From: CAYNYF01 sp964401385
Lineage (GTDB): Bacteria > Planctomycetota > Phycisphaerae > SM23-33
Reading direction: 5' to 3'
DNA: 29,608 nucleotides
NCBI GenBank assembly: GCA_964401385.1
Contig: CAYNYF010000052.1
Coordinates: forward strand, 1 to 29,608
The notes below the pieces were generated by a model. It was given only the letters and a program-made list of their open reading frames with translations, was not told the DNA's origin and ran no database searches. The translations under genes and the position numbers were made by a program. Position 1 is the stretch's first letter. Each line of letters starts with the position of its first letter. Of this stretch, positions 15,734 to 23,578 are shown in pieces.

Positions 15734-15802
15734 TTGTCGCAGGCGGGATCGCCTCACCACTGCCTTGTCACAGGCCGGGATCGCCTATAGAATGTCACAG
15801 GT
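15734..15802 (+). repeat. Direct repeats with a promoter in the second copy
   Basis: TTGTCGCAGGCGGGATCGCC (from 15734) recurs as TTGTCACAGGCCGGGATCGC (from 15765) with one substitution and one inserted base; a shorter third copy, TGTCACAGG, begins at 15793. Spacings are about 31 and 27 bp. They lie between the divergent tyrS and exported-protein genes and could be an activator or repressor site array or a duplicated promoter. Confidence 0.5.
15765..15793 (+). promoter_or_regulatory. Promoter of the exported helical protein gene
   Basis: TTGTCA (15765-15770) and TAGAAT (15788-15793) are 17 bp apart; the leader to ATG 15830 would be about 30 nt and contains GGGAAGGA. Confidence 0.5.
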
Positions 15803-15829
15803 GGGGAAGCTTGGGAAGGATGGCCTGAT

Positions 15830-16837
15830 ATGCGACACATCCCGCTGCTTGTGATGATGCCGGCGATAGCCGCCGGGCTCTGGGCGAGTACGCCTCCGGC
15901 CGAGCCGACCGTCGACGAGGAGACCGCCAAGGCCTTCAACGAGTTCCGCCAGCAGGTGGACAAGCACGTTGAGAGGATGGCAACGCGGATCAGCAGACGC
16001 TACAAGCTGCGCGACGAGCAGCAGGAATGGGCCCACCGTCTGATCAGCAAGTCCGCCGAGGCTTTCTTCGAGGATCACGGGCAAAGGGTCTTCGACCTGG
16101 CGCAGCGCGGCAAGGCCCTGCGCGAGTTCGTGAAAGAAGACCATCTCGGCTGGGACGAGGTGCCGCCGGACATCAAGCAGGATCTGGCCGAGCGGGCGCT
16201 GCCGCTGATCGACGCGGCGGAAAAACGAATGGCGGTTTTTGCGAAATCCTTCGGCGAGTCGCTCGACCCGGAACAGCAACGGCAGTTCGAGCGAGATCAG
16301 AAGGCGATGAAGCTTGGCATGAAGGTGGCACGGGTGCGTGTTCGGATGATGGCCGGGAGGGCCCCTCTCGGCCGGGACGACTCCGTGCCGCCGGGCTCTT
16401 CCGGGCGGGGCGAGCGGCGAGAGGCCGTGCGGACGCCGCCGGCGGGTCTTGCCCGTTCGAGCATGGATCGATGGGAGAGATACGTCAATTGGTTCGTCGA
16501 GCAGTATCGCCTGGACGAGGTACAAAAGCTCCGGGCAATGGACCTGCTGAGCAAGTACAAGGCCAAGGCCGCCCGACTTGCCCGCAAGGCGGAAACGCAG
16601 CCGGCCACGCAGCCGAGCCGGACGGATCAGTCGATGCAAGGCTTCCGCCGGCGGCTGGAACGGCTGCGGAAGCGCCGCCGACCCGTGCGCGAACTGTTCC
16701 AACAGCTCAAGGCCGAGTTGGAGAAGATTCCCACCGCCGTTCAGCGCAAGCTGGCGGAGGAAAGCCGGGCCGCCGCCGGGGGCCGTGCGTCTGCCCGGTC
16801 AAGGCCCTCGCCGCCCGCCAGGGATAGCCGGAAGTAA
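15830..16837 (+). CDS. Exported, mostly helical protein of unknown function
   Basis: A 335-residue protein with a signal peptide at residues 1-20 (MRHIPLLVMMPAIAAGLWAS) and an otherwise strongly charged, nearly all-helical sequence. Two segments look alike: about 45-130 (RYKLRDEQQEWAHRLISKSA) and about 215-250 (RWERYVNWFVEQYRLDEVQK), with DPEQQRQFERD between. That pattern of Leu-x-x-x-Gln helices recalls periplasmic Spy/CpxP-type proteins, but I see no LTxxQ motif and keep the function open. The C-terminus is Arg/Pro-rich and looks disordered. ATG 15830 follows GGAAGGA. The next lipoprotein gene starts 15 nt downstream, so both are probably exported together. Confidence 0.72.
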   Translation: MRHIPLLVMMPAIAAGLWASTPPAEPTVDEETAKAFNEFRQQVDKHVERMATRISRRYKLRDEQQEWAHRLISKSAEAFFEDHGQRVFDLAQRGKALREFVKEDHLGWDEVPPDIKQDLAERALPLIDAAEKRMAVFAKSFGESLDPEQQRQFERDQKAMKLGMKVARVRVRMMAGRAPLGRDDSVPPGSSGRGERREAVRTPPAGLARSSMDRWERYVNWFVEQYRLDEVQKLRAMDLLSKYKAKAARLARKAETQPATQPSRTDQSMQGFRRRLERLRKRRRPVRELFQQLKAELEKIPTAVQRKLAEESRAAAGGRASARSRPSPPARDSRK

Positions 16838-16852
16838 AAGGCTCTCGCATAT

Positions 16853-18340
16853 ATGAAATGTTTCCCTCGTTTCATCCGGATGGTCGCATTGATGGGCGTG
16901 CTGGCCTGCGCCGGCTGCGAACAGCCTCCGGCGCACCCGCCGCAGTCCCTAGCCGCACTTAAGGCACAACGGGAATCGGGCTCCCAGGACTTCACCGACC
17001 GGACGATCGCGCTGCACAACATCCGGCGCGTACTGGACAAGTCACTTCCCGGCGATCAGCGCGTTGCGTCCATGCAGGTAGTCGAACGACTGGACGCGGC
17101 CTACGCGGAGGCGCACCCCGCCCTGGCGCGGGTTCTCGGGGAGGCCGACGCCCCACCGGCGCTGTCTCACGGCGTGCTGGCCCTCTTGATCGCGAGGAAC
17201 TACCCCGGCCTCGACAAATATGTAGTCGCGGCACTGCCGCATGCCACCGACGCCAAGCTGCGCGCAGCACTTGTGGCTTGGCTGCTCGAGCATCCTTCAC
17301 CGAACCTGCTGACCGACGTGGTCAAGTTGTGGGCGGCCGAGGGCACGGTCGAGCCGGAGGTTGAGAGCCGCTTTCGTCGAATCGTCGAGCGGATGTCGGC
17401 CAGCGACTGGGACACCGCGCTGTTGAACGCGATCAACGCCGAGAATTTCTTTGCACGGGGCTCGGCCATCGAGGTATTGGGCGCGCGGATTCCCGCTGTT
17501 CGGCTGCGTCGAGAAATCGCCCTCCTGCCGGCCCGCACACCTGCCGCTCAAGCGATGAAGTACTTCTCGGAGCGATTCGCGTACGTGCCCAAGACCGGCA
17601 GGGAGCTGCTATGCTGCGTGGTCTTGCACGGCAGAGACCGGCAACGGCTGGATCTGGCGGCCAAGCTGGCCTACGAGTGGCAATTGCGATACGAGTACAG
17701 CTTTAACGTTCGCGACTTTCATCTGCTGAGCCGGTTGGCCGGCGATCCGCTCAGAAAGCCGCTGGAGCGTCGCGAACTGATCCGAGAAATCTCGCGCGGC
17801 ATCGCCGTCCGCGCCGGATCAGCCGGCCCCGGACGCGGGAGCAGACCGGTCTTCCGCGGCCGGCGACTGGTCAGCTTCAGCGCTCAGGCCGAGAGCCTGT
17901 CAACGGCGGACCTATGGAACCTGCTGTTGATCAGTGAAATGCTCAACCGCCCACGGGTGCGGCTGGCTCTGAAAATCATGGCGGAGAGGGACAGCGAGGA
18001 CCGCCAGAGCCAATGGGGCGGGCTGATTCGTTATGACCAGGGCCAGGCCGATGCAAAGCTGTACCCGCCCACCGAAAAGCGCGGGGACGATCAATACGTT
18101 CCCCCCGAACAATGGCTCGAGGACGCCATCGATTCCATGGCGTTCTTCATTGGACACTTCCGTCGACCTGCCGACGACGTCTCGCAGGCCGACCCGAGCC
18201 AAAGGGAGCTGGCCCTGGCCAAGCAGTACAACCTTTACGGGCTGATCCTGACCAGCGTCAGCCCGGCAACCGTGCGGGCGATGTATCTCAACCCTGAGGG
18301 AACGATCGTAGACTTGGGCATCTTCCGCACGGACCAGTGA
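16853..18340 (+). CDS. Large lipoprotein with helical-repeat character
   Basis: A 495-residue protein beginning with a lipoprotein signal, lipobox LACAGC with Cys at about 22, then a Pro-rich linker. Residues 50-230 read as paired helices rich in Leu/Ala (VVERLDAAYAEAHPALARVL, KLRAALVAWLLEHPSPN, RGSAIEVLGARIP), like HEAT-type solenoids. A glycine/arginine-rich patch near 320-335 separates a second helical part with conserved-looking Trp and Tyr. No enzyme motif is visible. It lies 15 nt after the exported helical protein gene, with AAAAGG before ATG 16853. It probably sits on the periplasmic face of a membrane as a scaffold, which is inference. Confidence 0.75.
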   Translation: MKCFPRFIRMVALMGVLACAGCEQPPAHPPQSLAALKAQRESGSQDFTDRTIALHNIRRVLDKSLPGDQRVASMQVVERLDAAYAEAHPALARVLGEADAPPALSHGVLALLIARNYPGLDKYVVAALPHATDAKLRAALVAWLLEHPSPNLLTDVVKLWAAEGTVEPEVESRFRRIVERMSASDWDTALLNAINAENFFARGSAIEVLGARIPAVRLRREIALLPARTPAAQAMKYFSERFAYVPKTGRELLCCVVLHGRDRQRLDLAAKLAYEWQLRYEYSFNVRDFHLLSRLAGDPLRKPLERRELIREISRGIAVRAGSAGPGRGSRPVFRGRRLVSFSAQAESLSTADLWNLLLISEMLNRPRVRLALKIMAERDSEDRQSQWGGLIRYDQGQADAKLYPPTEKRGDDQYVPPEQWLEDAIDSMAFFIGHFRRPADDVSQADPSQRELALAKQYNLYGLILTSVSPATVRAMYLNPEGTIVDLGIFRTDQ

Positions 18341-18355
18341 GCCGAACGTTTCGGC
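18341..18355. terminator. Hairpin between convergent genes
   Basis: GCCGAA (18341-18346) and TTCGGC (18350-18355) form a tight hairpin immediately after the lipoprotein stop. The DUF151 gene ends 13 bp further on the other strand. No T-run follows on either strand, so it may act only as an RNA 3'-end stabiliser. Confidence 0.35.
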
Positions 18356-18367
18356 CCCCTGCCGGGC

Positions 18368-18976
18368 CTATTCGGGCAGATGTCGCAGGATTTCCTCGAT
18401 GGTCTCCAGCTCGGACCGCAATTCCGCCAACTGCCGCTGCAAGTCCCTCTTCTGCTCGTCAGAAGTCTTTGTTGCCGAAGACGCATCAACCAGCAGTCCG
18501 CTCAGTTCGGTGATCTTTGCGATCAGCTCGTCGCGCTTCAGCTCCAGGTTCCCGCGCTGACCAGCAAGGTTCGAGGGGTCCCTGACGACCTGCTCCAGCA
18601 CGTGTTCGGCCACGAAGATGGGCGTCTTGAAAGCCGCGCCCAGGGCGATGGCGTCGGAGGGTCGGGAGTCCACCTCGATCAACTCCTGGCCGCGGCGAAT
18701 CACCAGATTGGCGATGAAGGTGCTGTCGCGCAGATCGTTGATGACGATGCCTTCCAGTTGCCCGCCCATGGCTTCGATGACTCCGGCCAGCAGCTCGTGT
18801 GTAAACGGGCGGACCGTCGGCGTGCCCCCCAGCCGGCGGTGAATGGCCCAGGCCTCGTGCATGCCGATGATGATGGGGAAGGTCCTCTCGCCGCCGGTCT
18901 CCTTCAAAACGATCACCTGATGCGGCGAGGTTTCAGTGATCACGACCCGAAATAGCTCAAATGGCACGTTCGCCAC
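18368..18976 (-). CDS. DUF151 / bifunctional nuclease-family protein
   Basis: A 202-residue cytoplasmic protein. Residues 1-135 match the bifunctional nuclease (BFN, DUF151) family: FPIIIGMHEAWAIHRRLGG, RPFTHELLAGVIEAMGG, VVINDLRDSTFIANLVI and the hallmark EVDSRPSDAIALGAAFKTPIFV. Related proteins have been reported with DNase/RNase activity and appear in stress settings, but many members are untested. After the domain, residues about 140-200 form a coiled coil, a C-terminal helix pair often seen in relatives. The start is GTG 18976 with GGGAGAGGTGAA just upstream and a promoter 37 nt ahead. The gene is single and is divergent from the thioredoxin-like gene. Confidence 0.92.
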   Translation of the reverse strand: MANVPFELFRVVITETSPHQVIVLKETGGERTFPIIIGMHEAWAIHRRLGGTPTVRPFTHELLAGVIEAMGGQLEGIVINDLRDSTFIANLVIRRGQELIEVDSRPSDAIALGAAFKTPIFVAEHVLEQVVRDPSNLAGQRGNLELKRDELIAKITELSGLLVDASSATKTSDEQKRDLQRQLAELRSELETIEEILRHLPE

Positions 18977-19012
18977 TTCACCTCTCCCAATAGCCGAAGT
19001 CTTGTATGTCTA

Positions 19013-19041
19013 ATTGTATTCCCCCGTGGGCGGTTCCACAA
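19013..19041 (-). promoter_or_regulatory. Promoter of the DUF151 gene
   Basis: TTGTGG (19041-19036) and TACAAT (19018-19013) are 17 bp apart on the minus strand. The palindrome at 19057-19105 begins 15 bp beyond the -35 box. Confidence 0.55.
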
Positions 19042-19056
19042 GCCGACGCTGCAACG

Positions 19057-19105
19057 GTAACCGTCCCAAGGATTGTGGGGGTTTTTGACCTCTTGGGACG
19101 GTTAC
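19057..19105. repeat. Perfect 14-bp inverted repeat in a divergent control region
   Basis: GTAACCGTCCCAAG (19057-19070) and CTTGGGACGGTTAC (19092-19105) pair perfectly around a 21-nt loop containing GGGGGTTTTTG. It sits between the DUF151 and thioredoxin-like genes. Options are an operator, a small structured RNA, or a stray REP-like element. Confidence 0.7.
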
Positions 19106-19198
19106 GTCTAGGCATCGCTGGCGGGCGGTCGACTGGCCCGGCGGGCACCGGCGGGGTAGAATGACGGTGGCAAGGCTCCGCCGCACTGGAGAGGCCCC

Positions 19199-20392
19199 GT
19201 GTCCAAAGCGTGCAGATTGCTTCTGGTCGTGCTGCTGTCGCCGGCCGTGGCGGCCGGGCAGACCACCGCGCCCGCGCCGCAACCGGACGAGTCCCGCCCC
19301 TCCCTGGCCGAGCTGGCCGAGAAGATCGCCGCCCTGAGCCAGCAGACCCCCAGCGCCAACATCAAGGCGCCACCACCGACGCCGGCACAGCAGTCCAAGG
19401 CGGCACTGGGCTGCCGGCTGTACAGGCAGGCATACCTGCGACTGGGCGAGCTGGACGAGCAGGCCAAGGAGAACCTGTCCCTGCTGGGCCTCCGCGCCGG
19501 CTTCGCCGCCGGCGACCCGGAGGTGATGCTCTCGGCGGCCAAGCTCCGGTGGCGGACGGAGGCCGCCGGCCAGCGGAGCGACTACGCCGGCTACGCCATG
19601 GCCTGGGCGGGCATTTTCGCGGGCGACGCGGCCGCCGCAAAGCAGGGGCTGCATCACCTCCGCGACAACAGCCCGCAGAAATCGCTGGCCAAGTGGGCCA
19701 AGGGCATGCTGCCGATCGCCGGCCAGTGCGACAAGCCGGCCGGATTCAGCCTCCGCCTGCTGGACGGCGGGCAGGTCAAGCTGGGGGCTGGCGGCAAGGT
19801 GACGGTAGTGCACTTCTGGGCCTCCGGGAGCAGCGCCTCGGCCGGGGTGATGTCCACGCTCGAGAAGTTCTACCAGCAGCGGCGGAAGGACAGGAATTTC
19901 CAGCTCGTGGGCGTCTCCATCGACCGGGACGTGGACGCGGCCAGGCGGACGATCCGGCAGTGGGGCCTCTCCTGGCCGCAGGCGGTGAACCGCGGCCTCC
20001 GCCAGAAGTTTTTCGGGCGGGGGGTGCCCCACGTCGTGGCCATCTCCCCGACCGGGCACATCCTCTGGCAGGGGCACCCGGCCCTGAAAGACACGCTGAT
20101 CTTCGTGACGGACTTTGCCCGCAGGCAGGCCGGGCGGATGCCCCGACCGGAGGCGACCACCACGTCTCCGCGGACGATCGCCAGGCCCAAGCCTCCCAAG
20201 ACGCCGCAGAAACCATCCCCGCCCACGGCCACGCCGACCGAAGAGGCCGAGGCGGATCGGCTGTACAAGATGGCCAAGACCTACATGAAGCTGCGCATGC
20301 GAGCGAAGGCCGGCGAGCTTCTGCGCGAGATCGTCCGGAAGTACCCGAACACGCGCGCGGCCAAAGACGCCAGGGAAGAGCTGAGATATTAG
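19199..20392 (+). CDS. Exported TlpA-like protein without redox cysteines, fused to a TPR
   Basis: A 397-residue exported protein: signal peptide 1-20 (LLLVVLLSPAVAAG), a helical region 35-165, a thioredoxin-like domain about 175-315, a Pro/Thr linker, and one TPR-type repeat at the end (ADRLYKMAKTYMKLRMRAKAGEL). In TlpA relatives the active site reads FWASWCGPC; here it is FWASGSSAS, so the two cysteines correspond to S211 and S214. The cis-Pro loop (GVPHVVAISPTG) is kept. It cannot act as a thiol-disulfide enzyme and may bind a partner. GTG 19199 follows GGAGAGG; a TAGAAT lies at 19157-19162 without a good -35 box. Confidence 0.85.
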   Translation: MSKACRLLLVVLLSPAVAAGQTTAPAPQPDESRPSLAELAEKIAALSQQTPSANIKAPPPTPAQQSKAALGCRLYRQAYLRLGELDEQAKENLSLLGLRAGFAAGDPEVMLSAAKLRWRTEAAGQRSDYAGYAMAWAGIFAGDAAAAKQGLHHLRDNSPQKSLAKWAKGMLPIAGQCDKPAGFSLRLLDGGQVKLGAGGKVTVVHFWASGSSASAGVMSTLEKFYQQRRKDRNFQLVGVSIDRDVDAARRTIRQWGLSWPQAVNRGLRQKFFGRGVPHVVAISPTGHILWQGHPALKDTLIFVTDFARRQAGRMPRPEATTTSPRTIARPKPPKTPQKPSPPTATPTEEAEADRLYKMAKTYMKLRMRAKAGELLREIVRKYPNTRAAKDAREELRY

Positions 20393-20440
20393 CGCTGAGC
20401 GGCAGCCGGGCCGGGCAAAGCGCTTTTGTGGCCGCGGGCG

Positions 20441-20469
20441 TTGACGCCGAAGAGCGAATTGCTTACAGT
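20441..20469 (+). promoter_or_regulatory. Promoter of the tig-clpP operon
   Basis: TTGACG (20441-20446) and TACAGT (20464-20469) are 17 bp apart. The leader to ATG 20629 would be about 150 nt; I see no gene in it. Confidence 0.5.
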
Positions 20470-20628
20470 TTGCCCAAGGAGGCACCGGAAACGCGCAGAG
20501 GTGGCCAAGAGCGGCCCCTCGCGGGCGGTGTCTCCCCTGCCGCAGATGGTTTTCGTGGACGCCTGCTCGCCGGGGCGCGCCTCGTGGCGCGTTGGTCGCG
20601 GTCGGGCCCGGCTGGAATCGGAACAGAA

Positions 20629-22179
20629 ATGTCAGAGGAAACCAAAGATAAGCCACAGGAGGCGGAGGCCCAAAGCCCCGTCGAGGGCGCCGATGCCGAG
20701 GTCCAAGGCCCCGTCGAGGCCGCTGATGCCGAGGCCCAAAGCCCTGTCGAGGCCGCCGATGCCGAGGCCCCCGACCAGCAGGCCGAAAGCAAGCTCCCCG
20801 AGAACAAGGTCACCATCGAGGACGCCGGCACGCTCAAGAAGAAGATCACCATCGAGATTCCGCGGGAGCGGATCGACGCCAAGTACGAGGAGATGTTCGG
20901 GGAGCTGGGGCGAACCGCCCAGGTGCCGGGCTTCCGCGTGGGGCGGGCCCCGCGGCGGCTGATCGAAAAGCGCTTCGGCAAGGAGGTCAGCGAGGACGTC
21001 CGCAACGCCGTGGTGGGCGACGCGCTGGGTCCGAGCCTGGAAGATAAGCAGCTCAAGGTCATCGGCGAGCCGGACATCAAGCTGGACGAGATCGAGCTGC
21101 CGGAGGAAGGCGAGATGACCTTCACCTTCGAGGTGGAGGTCGCCCCGGAGTTGGAGCTGCCCGAGTACAAGGGGCTGGAGATTCGCCGACCGGCGGTGGA
21201 GGTCACCGAGCAGCGGCTGGAAGAGGCGATGACGTCTTGGCTGCGCGGGTACGGCCGCCTGCGGCCGGTGGACTCGCCCATCCAGGCCGACGACCTGATC
21301 GTGGCCAACATCGAAATCAAGGGAGAGGGCATCGAGCAGGCGCTGCCGAACACCGAGCTTCGCGTCGCCCCCGCCGAGGTGGAGGGCATTCCCCTGGAAG
21401 ACGTGCCCAAGGCCCTGCTGGGCAAGAAGGTCGGCGACACATGCCGGATGAAGACCCGCGTCCCCTCGGCCCACCCCAACGAGTCCTGGCGGGACAAGGA
21501 GGTGACCATCACGTTCGCCCCGCAGGAGGTCAAGCGGCTGGAGCTGCCAGAGCTGGACGAGGACCTCGCCCGCCAGGCGGGCTTCGCCTCGCCGGAGGAG
21601 CTGCGCCAGGCCGTCCGTCAGAACCTTCAGGCCAAGCTCGTCTCCGAGCAGAAAAGGTCCATGCGCGACCAAGTCTGCCAGCATCTGCTGGCGAACACGA
21701 AGCTGGAGGTTCCGGCCGGAGTGGCGTCGCGGCAGGCCGCCCGGCTGCTGGCCAGGCGGTACGTGGACCTGCTGATGCGGGGCGTTCCCCGCGACCAGAT
21801 CGAGCAGAACGCCCAGAGGCTGGAGGCCGCCGCCGCCGAGCAGGCCCAGCAGGACCTGAAGCTGACCTTCATCCTGGCCAAGCTGGCGGAGACCGAAGAG
21901 GTCACGGTCGAGGACGGCGAGGTCAACGCCCGGATCGCCCAGATCGCCCGCGAGCAGAAGCGCCGCCCCGAGCGGCTGCGGCAGGAACTGTCCAACGAAG
22001 GCACGCTGGACCATCTGGTAACGGCCATCCGGGAAGAAAAGACCATTGAGAAGGTGCTGGAATCGGCCAAGATCACCAAGGAGCCGGCCGAGGGCGCGGC
22101 CCCCGCGGCCGAGGCCCGGAAGCCGCGCCGGTCCCGCGCTGCCGGCAAGCAGAAGAAACCAACCTCGAGCAAGAAGTAG
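20629..22179 (+). CDS. tig: Trigger factor with an acidic N-terminal extension
   Basis: A 516-residue ribosome-associated chaperone that meets nascent chains at the exit tunnel. The ribosome-binding loop GFRVGRAP begins at residue 101; in ordinary trigger factors it is near residue 43, so about 57 extra residues precede the domain. That extension is acidic and carries three 11-residue repeats (EAQSPVEGADA and variants). A degenerate FKBP-type domain follows (DDLIVANIEIKGEG to about residue 300), then the helical substrate-binding arms and a Lys/Arg/Ala-rich tail. The frame stays open upstream for over 1 kb by composition only; ATG 20629 is the first sensible start, with a weak GGAA site, and no start codon lies between it and the domain. 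First gene of a four-gene operon; clpP-1 follows after 18 nt. Confidence 0.93.
   Translation: MSEETKDKPQEAEAQSPVEGADAEVQGPVEAADAEAQSPVEAADAEAPDQQAESKLPENKVTIEDAGTLKKKITIEIPRERIDAKYEEMFGELGRTAQVPGFRVGRAPRRLIEKRFGKEVSEDVRNAVVGDALGPSLEDKQLKVIGEPDIKLDEIELPEEGEMTFTFEVEVAPELELPEYKGLEIRRPAVEVTEQRLEEAMTSWLRGYGRLRPVDSPIQADDLIVANIEIKGEGIEQALPNTELRVAPAEVEGIPLEDVPKALLGKKVGDTCRMKTRVPSAHPNESWRDKEVTITFAPQEVKRLELPELDEDLARQAGFASPEELRQAVRQNLQAKLVSEQKRSMRDQVCQHLLANTKLEVPAGVASRQAARLLARRYVDLLMRGVPRDQIEQNAQRLEAAAAEQAQQDLKLTFILAKLAETEEVTVEDGEVNARIAQIAREQKRRPERLRQELSNEGTLDHLVTAIREEKTIEKVLESAKITKEPAEGAAPAAEARKPRRSRAAGKQKKPTSSKK
20665..20763 (+). repeat. Three 33-bp tandem repeats inside tig
   Basis: Three in-frame copies at 20665-20697, 20698-20730 and 20731-20763 encode EAQSPVEGADA-type units, differing at a few bases. 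A fourth copy begins (GAGGCCCC) and decays. Length variation between strains would keep the frame. Confidence 0.9.
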
Positions 22180-22197
22180 CTTCAGGCGGAGAAGGCA

Positions 22198-22848
22198 ATG
22201 AGCCAGGCAAGGCGATTCAGGCCGGCCAGTCGCAGCGGGCCGACCGGAACGGGCAGCCGCGACATGGCCTACACCGAGTACGTGCAGCGGCGCGAGATGA
22301 CGCTGGAAGAGCGTCTGGCCGAGGAGCGGATCGTTTTCCTCTGGGGGGAGATCACCCCGGCCTCGGCCGGAGGGCTCATCATGCGCCTGCTGGAGCTGGA
22401 GACGAAGTCGCGCGACCGCGACATCAATGTGTACATCAACTCCCCCGGCGGGTCGGTGGACGACACACTGGCCGTGTACGACACGATGCAATACCTGGAG
22501 TGCGACGTGGCCACCTACTGCGTCGGGCAGGCCGCCAGCGGGGCGGCGGTCATCCTGGCCGCCGGCACCAAGGGAAAGCGCTACGCCCTGCCGCACTCGA
22601 AGATCATGATCCACCAGCCCTGGGGCGGCGTGACCGGGCAGGCTTCCGACATCCAGATTCAGGCCGAGGAAATCCTCCGGGCCAAGCGCCAGCTCAACGA
22701 GATCCTGGCCCGGCACGTCTCGCGGACGGTCGAGCAGATCGAGATGGAGACCGAGCGGGACCGGTACATGACGCCGACCGAGGCGAAGGAATACGGCATC
22801 GTGGACGAGATCCTCACCGCCCGCGCCGAGGCGGCAAAGAAGAAATAG
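22198..22848 (+). CDS. clpP: ClpP protease subunit, Ser-His-Asp type (first copy)
   Basis: A 216-residue subunit of the barrel-shaped serine protease that degrades proteins fed by a Clp ATPase. The full triad is present: S114 in GQAASGAAV, H139 in MIHQPWGG and D188 in ETERDRYM, plus INSPGG for the oxyanion region. The residue after the catalytic serine is Gly where most ClpP have Met. About 20 basic residues precede the usual start, possibly a propeptide. ATG 22198 follows GGCGGAGAAGG, 18 nt after tig. Tandem clpP genes are common in this phylum; no clpX or clpA lies in the window. Confidence 0.94.
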   Translation: MSQARRFRPASRSGPTGTGSRDMAYTEYVQRREMTLEERLAEERIVFLWGEITPASAGGLIMRLLELETKSRDRDINVYINSPGGSVDDTLAVYDTMQYLECDVATYCVGQAASGAAVILAAGTKGKRYALPHSKIMIHQPWGGVTGQASDIQIQAEEILRAKRQLNEILARHVSRTVEQIEMETERDRYMTPTEAKEYGIVDEILTARAEAAKKK

Positions 22849-22939
22849 CCCCGAGCCCCCGGCGTCGGCGGGCGCGGGCGGCTTCGCCGCGGCGGCTGGC
22901 AAACTACTTGTTGGCAACGGTTTAAGGAAGCTTCGGGCA

Positions 22940-23578
22940 ATGGCAGACAACCAGCACCTTGTACCCATTGTGATCGAGAAGACCGGGCGGGGCGAGCGCA
23001 GTTACGACATATACTCCCGGCTGCTCCGCGACCGGATCGTCTTCGTCGGCGGGCAGGTCAGCGACGAGATGGCCAACCTGGTCATCGCCCAACTGCTGTT
23101 CCTATCCAACGACGACCCCAAGGCCGACATCAGCGTGTACGTCAACTCCCCCGGGGGCGGCATCTCGGCCGGGCTGGCCATCTACGACACCATGCAGTTC
23201 ATCCGCTGCGACGTCCGCACCTACTGCGTGGGCATGGCCGCGTCCATGGGAGCGGTGCTGATGGCCGCCGGAACCCACGGAAAACGCTTCGTCCTGCCCA
23301 ACAGCCGCGTGCTGATCCACCAGCCGCTGATCCGCGGGGTGCTGACCGGACCGGCGACCGAGCTGGACATCGAAGCCCGCGAGATCATCCGCCTGCGAAA
23401 AACGCTCTATCAGGTCTTTTCCCGGCACACCGGGCAGTCCGTCGAGCAGATCGAGCGCGACTGCGACCGGAACAAGTGGCTCAACGCCGAGGAGGCCGTC
23501 GAGTACGGCTGCGCGGACAGCATCCTCCTGCACATGCCGGAAGCGGGGAGCGCCTCGGCCGGAGGCGAAGATAAATGA
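22940..23578 (+). CDS. clpP: ClpP protease subunit, Ser-His-Asn type (second copy)
   Basis: A 212-residue ClpP that, in its N-terminal half, is nearer to the E. coli protein than is the first copy (LVPIVIEKTGRGERSYDIYSRLL). S102 (GMAASMGAV) and H127 (LIHQPL) are present, but the position of the catalytic Asp (E. coli ERDTERDRF) reads ERDCDRNKW, so the third triad residue is N178. A Ser-His-Asn triad is known from ClpP1 of Listeria, which works mainly in a mixed barrel with a second ClpP; the same is plausible here with the copy at 22198. ATG 22940 follows AAGGAAG; the 91-nt gap to the first copy shows no gene. Its stop overlaps the next start (ATGA). Confidence 0.94.
   Translation: MADNQHLVPIVIEKTGRGERSYDIYSRLLRDRIVFVGGQVSDEMANLVIAQLLFLSNDDPKADISVYVNSPGGGISAGLAIYDTMQFIRCDVRTYCVGMAASMGAVLMAAGTHGKRFVLPNSRVLIHQPLIRGVLTGPATELDIEAREIIRLRKTLYQVFSRHTGQSVEQIERDCDRNKWLNAEEAVEYGCADSILLHMPEAGSASAGGEDK

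Noticed and set aside
20500..20600. tRNA-Ser/Leu-like D-arm text (GAGGTGGCCAAGAGCGG)
   Set aside because: No anticodon arm, T loop (TTCGA) or acceptor pairing follows, so it is not a tRNA.
19210..20628. Open frame reading through into tig, making a 989-residue ORF
   Set aside because: It overlaps the thioredoxin-like gene in another frame, is Arg/Ala/Gly/Pro-rich without domain character, and is explained by G+C-rich composition. The tig start at 20629 is used.
20632..22968. 778-residue open frame on the minus strand
   Set aside because: It is antisense to tig and clpP, with the Leu/Gly/Arg-heavy composition of a shadow frame and no recognisable domain.
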